From Bryobacterales bacterium (lineage in GTDB: Bacteria > Acidobacteriota > Terriglobia > Bryobacterales > UBA6623), in NCBI GenBank assembly GCA_028819215.1, contig JAPPMG010000096.1, forward strand, positions 485,078 to 549,077: a stretch of 64,000 nucleotides of DNA, given 5' to 3'. The notes beneath the pieces are model-generated. The model was not told where the DNA came from and ran no database searches. It was given only the letters and a program-made list of their open reading frames with translations. This document shows positions 8,449-16,181 of the stretch, piece by piece. Position 1 is the first letter of the stretch; every line of letters begins with the position of its first letter. The translations under genes and the position numbers were made by a program.

Positions 8449-9681
8449 ATGACAACCGCACTTCGCTCGACACTCGCTGCAGTCGCCCTGCTTGCCCTGC
8501 TCGCAGCCTGCACTACTCCATCCGAAGAGCCGATGGCCGCTGCGGATGGCCCGATGGCTCCCGTCTTTGAGGTCGATCCTCTGTGGCCCAAGCCGCTTCC
8601 CAACCACTGGTTGCTGGGGACCGTCATCGGCGTGGACGTCGACGGCCAAGACAACGTCTGGATTGTTCATCGCGGCAGTTCGCTGGAACGCAAGGAACTC
8701 TACGCGACCTGGGATCCGCCGGCGTCGTACTGCTGCTTCGCTGCGCCACCGGTGCTCGCATTCAACCAGGAGGGCGAGCTGATCGAGCACTGGGGCGGCC
8801 CAGGTGATGGCTACGACTGGCCAGCCTCCAATCACGGCGTTGACGTCGACCACAAGGGCAACGTCTGGATCGGCGGCAACGGCCGCGGCCCGTCCAAGGA
8901 GGCCGCGGCGCTGCCGCACCACGAAGACGCGATGGGCAAGGGACGCGTCCATGACAGCATGGTGGTGAAGTTCACGCGCACCGGCGAGTTCCTGATGCAG
9001 ATCGGTAAGCCGTTCATGGGCGAGGGCAGCCACGACCTGAAGAACTTCAAGCTGCCAGCCAAGACGCTGGTCGATCCGAATACGAACGAGCTATACATTG
9101 CCGACGGCTACGGTAACCGGCGCGTGATCGTGCTTGACGCCGACACCGGCGAGTACAAGCGGCACTGGGGTGCCTATGGCAATGAGCCGGACGACACGCA
9201 GCTGCCAGCTTACACGCCAGGCGACAAGCCGGATCAGTTCCGGACGCCCGTGCATGGGATCGCGCTCTCAGACGACGGCATGGTCTACGTGTGCGACCGC
9301 ACCAACGACCGCATCCAGGCGTTCACAACAGACGGAAAGTTCGTGAAGGAGACCTGGATCGAACCTGACACACTCGGCGACGGATCGACCTTCGATGTTG
9401 CCATTTCGCGGGACCCAGGGCAGAATTACCTGTACGTCGCCGACGGCGCGAACCAGCGCATCCACATCCTCGACCGCGAGTCCCTAGAGGTGCTGACGAG
9501 CTTCGGCGATGGCGGGCGGCAGCCCGGACAGTTCTACGCAGTCCACAGCGTGGCTACCGACTCGATGGGCAACCTCTACACCACTGAGACCTACCGCGGG
9601 CAACGCGTTCAGCGGTTCGTGTACAAAGGGCTGGCCCCGGTCACCAAGAAGCAGCAGGGTGTAGTCTGGCCGACCGACTGA
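8449..9681 (+). CDS. NHL-repeat (six-bladed beta-propeller) lipoprotein
   Basis: 410 residues. The signal peptide ends in a lipobox L-A-A-C with Cys at 21, so the protein should be lipid-anchored on the outside of a membrane. The remainder shows repeated NHL blades: N-V-W-I-V-H, N-V-W-I-G-G, N-E-L-Y-I-A-D-G-Y-G-N-R-R, M-V-Y-V-C-D-R-T-N-D-R, Y-L-Y-V-A-D-G-A-N-Q-R and N-L-Y-T-T-E. The fold is shared with peptidyl-alpha-hydroxyglycine lyases and many uncharacterised environmental proteins. An enzymatic role cannot be assigned. The gene stands alone between a divergent membrane protein and a sigma-factor operon. Confidence 0.85.
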   Translation: MTTALRSTLAAVALLALLAACTTPSEEPMAAADGPMAPVFEVDPLWPKPLPNHWLLGTVIGVDVDGQDNVWIVHRGSSLERKELYATWDPPASYCCFAAPPVLAFNQEGELIEHWGGPGDGYDWPASNHGVDVDHKGNVWIGGNGRGPSKEAAALPHHEDAMGKGRVHDSMVVKFTRTGEFLMQIGKPFMGEGSHDLKNFKLPAKTLVDPNTNELYIADGYGNRRVIVLDADTGEYKRHWGAYGNEPDDTQLPAYTPGDKPDQFRTPVHGIALSDDGMVYVCDRTNDRIQAFTTDGKFVKETWIEPDTLGDGSTFDVAISRDPGQNYLYVADGANQRIHILDRESLEVLTSFGDGGRQPGQFYAVHSVATDSMGNLYTTETYRGQRVQRFVYKGLAPVTKKQQGVVWPTD

Positions 9682-10117
9682 CTCGCGACGGCGTGTTCAT
9701 GGGTTGACTGCCGCAGCGTGCTGCCGGGACAGCTGCCAGTCTTGCCCGACGGGGTGGCCCCGCTATTGACCGGTCGGCTGTCGGTGCAATGGTCGGTCCC
9801 TATGCGCAAGCCTGCAGAAGGGCTCGCTTCGAATGCGCGAGCCCCTGCGGTGAAACCGGACGCTGAACTGGTCTAGGCACTGGTTGAGTCGACGTATGCA
9901 GATCGCCCCTCGGTACCTCCAGTCCGTCAACGCTTGAGCAGCGGTGCTGTCCGACGGACGCGCGCCAGCGACTGCCCGCTAGTTTGGGTTCCTGGCGGCA
10001 GTTACATCGCACCGGTCCGCCGGTGCCTCGCTTTGAACCCATTACACTTAGGCTGGCGTAAACGACTACAGGGAGGGCGACCGCTCGGTCGGTTGAATCT
10101 CTTCGCCTGCTGTACGG
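9682..10117. other. 436-base intergenic stretch with hairpin and ECF-like promoter elements
   Basis: No credible gene is seen. CACCGG (10010-10015) and CCGGTG (10020-10025) make a perfect 6-base stem with a 4-base loop. GAACCC at 10035-10040 and GCGTAA around 10056-10061, about 16 bases apart, resemble the GAAC / CGTC-like pattern of ECF sigma promoters and could serve autoregulation of the sigma operon that follows. The promoter call is weak. Confidence 0.35.
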
Positions 10118-10672
10118 ATGGACATTGCCCCGCGCAAATTGCTCGATGCGGCGCTCGCTGATTCGGAGGCGTTCGCAGGCATCGTCGACCACACGCAGGG
10201 GATGGTGTACGGGGTGGCCTTTGGGTTCTTCTCCAACCGTGCCATTGCGGAAGACTTGGCGCAAGAAGCGTACTTGGAGCTGTTTCGCAACCTCGGCCGG
10301 CTGCAATCGGACATGCATCTCGTCAACTGGCTGCGGCAGATCACGGTGCGCAAGTGCATCGATTACTCCCGGCGCAAGAAGCATGCTCCGCACGCGAGTC
10401 TGGATTCGATTCCGGAACGCTCGGTCGACCCGGTCGAGCCTGACCCTCGCTTGTCCGCCGAGCTTGGCAGCAAGGTAGCCGACCTTCCCACGAAGATGCG
10501 AATGGTGATTGTGCTGCGCTTTCAGGAGGACCTGAAGCTCCACGAGATCGCGGAGTCGCTGGACATCCCCGTTAACACCGTCAAGACCTTGCTGCGAAGA
10601 GCGCTCATACGGCTCAGGCCCAAGGTCGCCCACCTACGACAGGAGGTTTCCTATGTCCCTGTGGGACGATAG
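10118..10672 (+). CDS. ECF-type RNA polymerase sigma factor
   Basis: 184 residues. Region 2 is visible at about 20-90 (A-E-D-L-A-Q-E-A-Y-L-E-L-F, then N-W-L-R-Q-I-T-V-R-K-C-I-D). Region 4 is at about 120-175, with a helix-turn-helix (L-H-E-I-A-E-S-L-D-I-P-V-N-T-V-K-T-L-L). The linker between them is short, as in ECF factors. The next gene starts 20 bases before this stop and encodes a membrane protein placed like an anti-sigma factor. The signal sensed is not evident. Confidence 0.92.
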   Translation: MDIAPRKLLDAALADSEAFAGIVDHTQGMVYGVAFGFFSNRAIAEDLAQEAYLELFRNLGRLQSDMHLVNWLRQITVRKCIDYSRRKKHAPHASLDSIPERSVDPVEPDPRLSAELGSKVADLPTKMRMVIVLRFQEDLKLHEIAESLDIPVNTVKTLLRRALIRLRPKVAHLRQEVSYVPVGR

Positions 10673-11036
10673 CCGACATCTCGAGGAAGAGCTCCGTCGC
10701 GTGATGGCGCGGTCGCAAGCGCCGTCCGGGCTTGGCCTTCGCGTCATGGCGCGGATTCGCGACGAGGCCCGCCGGCCAGCGGCGGATCCGCTGCAGGCGC
10801 CCTCTTCCGGCAAGATCTGGTTCCGCAGCGGGTGGGCGCTGGCGGCATGCGCGTGTCTCGCGTTGCTAGTGACTATCTTCGCTTGGCCTAGAGAACAAGA
10901 GGGCTTGCAAGCCCAGGCAGAGGAGATGGCAAAGGTCGAACGAGAACTCGTAGAGGTCTTGCAACTGGCGGGCAGCCAGTGGAACCGGGCGCAAGAGCTG
11001 GCGTTTCCATTCGGACAGGACAAGGAACATGACTAA
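10653..11036 (+). CDS. Putative membrane anti-sigma factor
   Basis: 127 residues. The N-terminal half is helical and charged and would bind the sigma factor in the cytoplasm. One membrane helix lies at about 60-78 (W-A-L-A-A-C-A-C-L-A-L-L). It is followed by a charged, coiled-coil-like outer segment (E-E-M-A-K-V-E-R-E-L-V-E-V-L). No zinc anti-sigma H-x3-C-x2-C motif is present. A strong AGGAGG at 10641-10646, six bases before the ATG, sits inside the sigma gene, indicating coupled translation. The function is inferred from position and topology, since the sequence itself matches no family I recognise. Confidence 0.6.
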   Translation: MSLWDDSRHLEEELRRVMARSQAPSGLGLRVMARIRDEARRPAADPLQAPSSGKIWFRSGWALAACACLALLVTIFAWPREQEGLQAQAEEMAKVERELVEVLQLAGSQWNRAQELAFPFGQDKEHD

Positions 11037-11619
11037 GACTTACTCACTCCAAGTCGTCGGCATCGTTGCCGCGCTGCTGGTGCTCGCTGCCCCAGCGTCC
11101 CTGCGGGCGCAAAGCCAGTCCGATGAAGCCGCCTTGGACTTCTCCAACTTGGAGGAGAAGGCTGACGAAGTCGTCAAGGTGAATCTTTGGGGCCGCCCGC
11201 TCGAGCAGGCCAAGAAGCTGCTCGGATTGCGCAAGAACGTCACCGCATCCGTGCGCAGCTTCATGAGCGGCCTGACTGCCGTGTACCGGCGAACGTACCG
11301 CTTTCGCAAGGGCCGCGCCAGCGCGGACGATGTCAGGCCCGTGCACCAGCAACTAGCCGAGGACGGCTGGGTGCCCTTGATCGAGGCCGCTGACCGCGAC
11401 AAGCCACAATCGCTGTCCGTCTACTCGTACTACCGCAACGAACAAGTCGCGGGCATGACCGTGGTCTCAACGGATTCCGACGAAGTGACGGTCCTGAAAA
11501 TCATCGGACCGGTAGACTTTGAGGCCCTCTCGGAAATCGGCAGCGGCCTTGGCCTGCCCGTGATGAACGTGGCTACGTCTGAAATCCGAAAGCTGTCGAG
11601 CCAGACTACGGGCAGGTGA
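11029..11619 (+). CDS. Exported small protein, DUF4252-like
   Basis: 196 residues with a clear signal peptide ending near A-S-L-R-A-Q. The mature part has a V-N-L/V-W-G-R segment, an alternating beta pattern (S-V-Y-S-Y-Y-R-N-E-Q-V-A-G-M-T-V-V-S) and I-I-G-P-V-D-F-E-A-L. This layout I associate from memory with DUF4252 proteins, which often sit beside sigma/anti-sigma pairs. It overlaps the anti-sigma gene by 8 bases and is probably the third member of that operon: either the regulated output or a periplasmic input. It converges on the M16 protease gene with a 3-base gap. Confidence 0.6.
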   Translation: MTKTYSLQVVGIVAALLVLAAPASLRAQSQSDEAALDFSNLEEKADEVVKVNLWGRPLEQAKKLLGLRKNVTASVRSFMSGLTAVYRRTYRFRKGRASADDVRPVHQQLAEDGWVPLIEAADRDKPQSLSVYSYYRNEQVAGMTVVSTDSDEVTVLKIIGPVDFEALSEIGSGLGLPVMNVATSEIRKLSSQTTGR

Positions 11620-11622
11620 GTC

Positions 11623-14376
11623 TCAATCCAATATCGCCCCCTCGGGGCTGAGTCTGCGGATGTCGGCGAAACCCAGCTCCCGCACTCCGGCTTCGATCTC
11701 GGCCAGGTCCCCGACCACTATCCAGACAACGCGATCCGGTTGTACGATCTGCTCGGCCGCGGTCTCGACATCGTCCAAGCTCACCGCGCGCATGCGATCG
11801 GCATAGGTCTCGAAGTAGTCTTCGGGCAGGCCGTGCTTGAGGATCTTGACTAGCGCTCCCAGCACTGCGCGCTTGGTCTCGTACTGTCCGGGCAGCCGCA
11901 GCGTCCGGTTTCTCTGCGCCTTTTCCAACTCCTCGGCTTCGGGAGGGCGCGGCCCCAAGATGTCTCGCAGTTCCCGGTCCATTTCGACCATCGATTCCTT
12001 GGTCTTGTCGGTCTGAACTGGAGCGTAGGCCATGAACAGCCTCGGTCCAACCGCGTCGATCAGCGTGCTCCTGGCACCGTAGGCCCAGTGCTTGTCCTCG
12101 CGGAGGTTCATGTTGATCCGAGAGGTAAAGCTCCCGCCGAGAATCGAGTTCATCGCCTCAATGGAGATCTCGTCGGGATTGTTGGTCGGCGGCGCCGGCA
12201 GGCCCGCCAGAATCACCGACTGCAGCGCTCCAGGCTTGTCGACCAAGTAGACCCTCCGCCCGTCGGCGGCCGCCACCTCCCCGATCTCCAACTTCGGGAG
12301 CTCTCCGTCACCCTTCCAGCCGCCGAAGCGCTCCTCCAGCATTGGCTGTAGCCTCGCCAGCGGCACATCGCCGACGACGACGAGAGTGGCGTTGCGGGGG
12401 CGGTACCACGTGCGGTGAAACGACACCACATCGGCGCGGGTCAAGGAGGTGACGGACTCGACAGTGCCGCTGCCGGTCATTGGAGCCGCATAGGCGTGAT
12501 CGTCTCCGAAAATCAAGCCGGGCAAGAGACGCAGGCCGACTGTGAACGGCTGCGCGAGTTCCTGCTGGATGCCCGCCACGCGCAGGCGCTTGAGTCGATC
12601 AAGCTCTTGCTGCGGAAATGACGGGCGCAGCACAACCTCGGCAAACAGATCGAGCGATTCCTCCAGGCGCTCCGACAAAGCGGAGAGGGAAACGCTCGCC
12701 GTGTCCAACGACGCGGACGAGGAAATCCTCGCACCAATGCGGGTTGCTTCATCGCTGATTTCCAGCGACGACATACCCTCCGTGCCCTCGTCCAGCATCT
12801 CCGCGGTCATCCTGGCGAGGCCCAGCTTGCCGAGCCGGTCCGCCGCAAAGCCGGCATCGAAGACGAGCGCCATCTCGACGGTGGGGATAGAGCGCACGTC
12901 GGCGTGCACTACCTTCAATCCGTTCGACAGCTCGGTCTCATCTTTGGCGGGAAACGTGAATTCCGGAAAGCCGGAGGCCGACGGCAGCTTGGAACGATCT
13001 ACCTTGCTCTCCGAAACTCGGCGTTCGGGGGCCGGGTGAATCTCGAGCACGTAGACACCGTCGGACAGGTATTCCGCAGCGGTGGCACGAATGTCCTCGG
13101 CGGTGGCATCTTCGGCCCAGGCCAGCATCTTCTTGTAGTGGGCGGGATCGCCCATGTACACCTCGTTCCGTGCGAGGATGTCGGACTTGCCGCCGAATCC
13201 GCCGATCCGCTCGGCACCACGAATGAAGCGCGCCTTGTGGTCCATCTTGGCCCGTGTCAACTCGTCGTCGGTAGGCCCCGACTGCAGGAATTCCCGGAGT
13301 TCCTCGTCTAGGGTGGCCTCGACCTCCCCAAGGTTTCCGTCACGATGAGCGGTGGCTTGGAGGACCACTTGCCCGGCGATTTCTTGGGCTTGGATATAGG
13401 CGGTGGCGCTAGTGGCGATCTGGTCCTCGTAGACCAAGCGCTTGTAGAGCCGCGAGCTCTTGCCAGCGGCGAGCACATCCGTGGCCAAATCGAGCAGCAC
13501 GGCCTCGCGCGTGCCCCACTCCGGCACGTTCCAGACCTTCATGACGCGTGCCTGCGGCACGCGGTCTTCGGCCCTCTGTCTGTGCTCGCCGGTGCGGCGG
13601 GCGATCCACGACTGCTGCCGCGCGACGGGCGGCCCGCTCGGGATGCTTCCGAAGTACCGCTCCACCAGTCCGCGCGCCTCTTCCGGCGCGATGTCGCCGG
13701 CAATCGAGACCACTGCATTGGCCGCGCCGTAGTAGGTGCGGAACCACTCGTGGACATCCTCCAACGAAGCGGCATCGAGGTCTTCCATCTCTCCGATCAC
13801 GGTCCACGAGTACGGATGCCCCTGCGGGAACGTGTTCTTGGTGATCAGTTCGTAGGAGAGGGCGTAGGGCTGATTCTCGCCTTGGCGCTTCTCGTTCTGG
13901 ACCACGCCGCGCTGTTCGTCCAGCTTGGCTTGGTCCACCGCGCCGAGCATGTGCCCCATGCGGTCGGACTCCATCCACAGGGCCACTTCAAGCGCCGGCC
14001 GCGGCACGTCTTGGAAGTAGTTGGTGCGGTCTTCGTTGGTCGTGCCGTTGAGATTGGTCGCGCCGACGCGCTCCATGGCTTGGAAGTAGTCGTCGTTGAA
14101 GTTCTCCGAACCGTTAAACATCAAGTGCTCGAACAGGTGGGCGAAGCCCGTCTTGCCGGGCTTCTCGTTCTTCGACCCCACGTGGTACCAGACGTTGACC
14201 GAGACGATTGGCGCCTTGCGGTCCTCATGGACCAGCAGCGTCAGTCCGTTGTCCAAGACATACTTCGTATACGGGATGTCGACGCTGGCCATTAGCGGCA
14301 TGGCCAGCGCGCCGGCCAAGCAGGCGAGCCCCAAGACTTGGAGCATGGGGAGCTTGCATTGAAGTGCGAATTCCAT
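11623..14376 (-). CDS. M16-family zinc metalloprotease (pitrilysin/processing-peptidase type)
   Basis: 917 residues with an N-terminal signal segment (L-G-L-A-C-L-A-G-A-L-A-M-P). The first half carries the inverted zinc motif H-x-x-E-H (H80-L-F-E83-H84), with the downstream glutamate probably in the E-Q-R-G-V-V-Q-N-E-K-R-Q segment. The second half is a typical catalytically silent M16C domain. Such proteins degrade peptides in the periplasm as a clam-shell. The product is a single chain, not the split two-subunit form. The ATG at 14376 has a GAGG element upstream. The gene stands alone on the minus strand. Confidence 0.93.
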   Translation of the reverse strand: MEFALQCKLPMLQVLGLACLAGALAMPLMASVDIPYTKYVLDNGLTLLVHEDRKAPIVSVNVWYHVGSKNEKPGKTGFAHLFEHLMFNGSENFNDDYFQAMERVGATNLNGTTNEDRTNYFQDVPRPALEVALWMESDRMGHMLGAVDQAKLDEQRGVVQNEKRQGENQPYALSYELITKNTFPQGHPYSWTVIGEMEDLDAASLEDVHEWFRTYYGAANAVVSIAGDIAPEEARGLVERYFGSIPSGPPVARQQSWIARRTGEHRQRAEDRVPQARVMKVWNVPEWGTREAVLLDLATDVLAAGKSSRLYKRLVYEDQIATSATAYIQAQEIAGQVVLQATAHRDGNLGEVEATLDEELREFLQSGPTDDELTRAKMDHKARFIRGAERIGGFGGKSDILARNEVYMGDPAHYKKMLAWAEDATAEDIRATAAEYLSDGVYVLEIHPAPERRVSESKVDRSKLPSASGFPEFTFPAKDETELSNGLKVVHADVRSIPTVEMALVFDAGFAADRLGKLGLARMTAEMLDEGTEGMSSLEISDEATRIGARISSSASLDTASVSLSALSERLEESLDLFAEVVLRPSFPQQELDRLKRLRVAGIQQELAQPFTVGLRLLPGLIFGDDHAYAAPMTGSGTVESVTSLTRADVVSFHRTWYRPRNATLVVVGDVPLARLQPMLEERFGGWKGDGELPKLEIGEVAAADGRRVYLVDKPGALQSVILAGLPAPPTNNPDEISIEAMNSILGGSFTSRINMNLREDKHWAYGARSTLIDAVGPRLFMAYAPVQTDKTKESMVEMDRELRDILGPRPPEAEELEKAQRNRTLRLPGQYETKRAVLGALVKILKHGLPEDYFETYADRMRAVSLDDVETAAEQIVQPDRVVWIVVGDLAEIEAGVRELGFADIRRLSPEGAILD

Positions 14377-14619
14377 TGCGATACCTCGGATTGCCTTTAG
14401 TTCAAGATAGCGCCCGGCGACGCTTCCGCGCAGTGCCAGCCCGAACCCAGGCTCGGTGGCGGGTGGGCGCGGAGGCCCGGTACTCCCTCTGCGCCCGCCG
14501 AGAGGCGTGAAGGACAGCGTCGCGCTTCGTGCGCCGATGCGTATCGACGCGCTATTTTTCGGCCGCCGCCGTCAAGATCTGGCGGGCCCTGGATGGCAGG
14601 ACGGATGCAAGTGCCAGCA

Positions 14620-16077
14620 TCAAGTCTCGACTTGATAGTTGGGGGCCTCGGTCGTGATCAGCACATCGTGCACGTGCGCCTCGCGGAGCCCGGCCGGCGA
14701 AATGCGCACGAACCGCGTTTCGCTGCGCATGGCCTCGATCGTTGGGCATCCGCAGTAGCCCATGCCCGCCCGCAGGCCGCCGACGAGCTGATGGACGAGA
14801 TCTCCCAGCATCCCTTTGTGCGGAACCCGGCCCTCCACGCCCTCCGGGACCAACTTGCCATCCCTGGAGGCTTGATCGTACCGGTCGCTGCCCTGATTCA
14901 TCGCGCCCATCGACCCCATGCCCCGGTAGGTCTTGTACGTGCGGCCTTGGTACAACACGGTTTGACCGGGGCTCTCCTCCGTGCCCGCAAAGAGGCTGCC
15001 GAGCATTACGCTGTGCGCGCCTGCGGCAATGGCCTTCGAAATATCGCCGGAGTACTTGATCCCTCCGTCAGAGATGATCGGGACAGCGCTTGCGCTCGCA
15101 GCGGCGACGCACTCCGCCACGGCCGTGATCTGCGGCACGCCCGCTCCTGACACGATGCGCGTGGTGCAAATGGAGCCGGGTCCGATGCCGACCTTGACGC
15201 CATCGACGTCCAACTTGATCAGGTCGCGAGTCGCTTCGCCTGTGGCGACGTTGCCCGCGACCAGCTGGACGTCTGGCAGGGTCCGGCGCAGGTTCTTCAC
15301 GGCATCAGCGACGCTCTTGGTATGTCCGTGAGCCGTGTCGACGACGATCACGTCGACCTTCTTGGCGAAGAGCTGCTGTGCGCGCTCCAGATAGTCTCCC
15401 TTTGCGCCCACCGCCGCCCCGACGCGCAGACGCCCTTGGTCGTCTTTCGTCGCATGGGGGAATTTCCTCTTCTTTTGGATGTCCTTGACAGTGATTAGCC
15501 CCTTGAGGACGCCGTCTTCATCGACTACGAGCAGTTTTTCGATCCGATGCTTGTGCAGCAGACGCTCCGCGTCGTCCAGTGTCGTGCCGACCGGGACCGT
15601 GACGAGTTCGTCCTTGGTCATCACTTCCCTCACCGGCAAGTCGAGGCGCTTCTCGAAGCGCAGATCTCGGTTGGTGAGTATGCCGACCAGCTTCGAGTCG
15701 TGCGTCACCGGCACTCCCGAAATCCGATAGCTCGACATCAGTGCTAGGGCGTCACGGATCCGGTCGTCGGGAGAGATCGTGATCGGATCGACGATCATGC
15801 CGGATTCGCTGCGCTTGACGCGGTCGACTTCCTCGGCCTGCCGCTCGATGGACATATTGCGGTGGATAATGCCGATCCCGCCTTGGCGGGCCAGCGCAAT
15901 CGCCAGCCTGGACTCAGTCACCGTATCCATCGCGGCGCTGAGGATCGGGATATTGATCGAAATGCCGCGCGTGACGCGCGTGACTGTTGATACCTCCGAC
16001 GGCAGAATCTCGCTGTAGGCAGGGAGCAGGAGTACGTCGTCGAAGGTAAGGGCTAGCGGCGGCGATTCCAAGACCAT
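14620..16077 (-). CDS. guaB: Inosine-5'-monophosphate dehydrogenase
   Basis: Catalyses the NAD-dependent oxidation of IMP to XMP, the committed step of GMP synthesis. The 485-residue chain from the ATG at 16077 starts with L-T-F-D-D-V-L-L-L-P-A-Y-S, the standard IMPDH N-terminus. A tandem CBS pair follows (I-S-G-V-P-V-T and H-R-I-E-K-L-L-V-V-D). The catalytic Cys loop G-P-G-S-I-C-T-T-R is next, then the flap and the Y-R-G-M-G-S-M-G-A-M motif. An open extension to 16296 is upstream intergenic sequence without family features. guaA is not adjacent. Confidence 0.97.
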   Translation of the reverse strand: MVLESPPLALTFDDVLLLPAYSEILPSEVSTVTRVTRGISINIPILSAAMDTVTESRLAIALARQGGIGIIHRNMSIERQAEEVDRVKRSESGMIVDPITISPDDRIRDALALMSSYRISGVPVTHDSKLVGILTNRDLRFEKRLDLPVREVMTKDELVTVPVGTTLDDAERLLHKHRIEKLLVVDEDGVLKGLITVKDIQKKRKFPHATKDDQGRLRVGAAVGAKGDYLERAQQLFAKKVDVIVVDTAHGHTKSVADAVKNLRRTLPDVQLVAGNVATGEATRDLIKLDVDGVKVGIGPGSICTTRIVSGAGVPQITAVAECVAAASASAVPIISDGGIKYSGDISKAIAAGAHSVMLGSLFAGTEESPGQTVLYQGRTYKTYRGMGSMGAMNQGSDRYDQASRDGKLVPEGVEGRVPHKGMLGDLVHQLVGGLRAGMGYCGCPTIEAMRSETRFVRISPAGLREAHVHDVLITTEAPNYQVET

Positions 16078-16181
16078 GCAACATTCTAGCTTGCACGGGC
16101 CCAGCTGCCGCAGGGCGCGACCGCACGCCGATGCGCGGCGATGGGAGAGACTGGCACCGCCCGGCAAGGGGTTGCCGCCTG

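Noticed and set aside
9800..10633. 277-codon open frame on the minus strand
   Set aside because: It lies antisense to the sigma factor gene, whose domains are clear, and has no family features of its own.
14540..14565. T-rich run after a hairpin-like sequence, possible terminator
   Set aside because: The T run is on the plus strand, while both flanking genes are transcribed from the minus strand, so it cannot end either of them.
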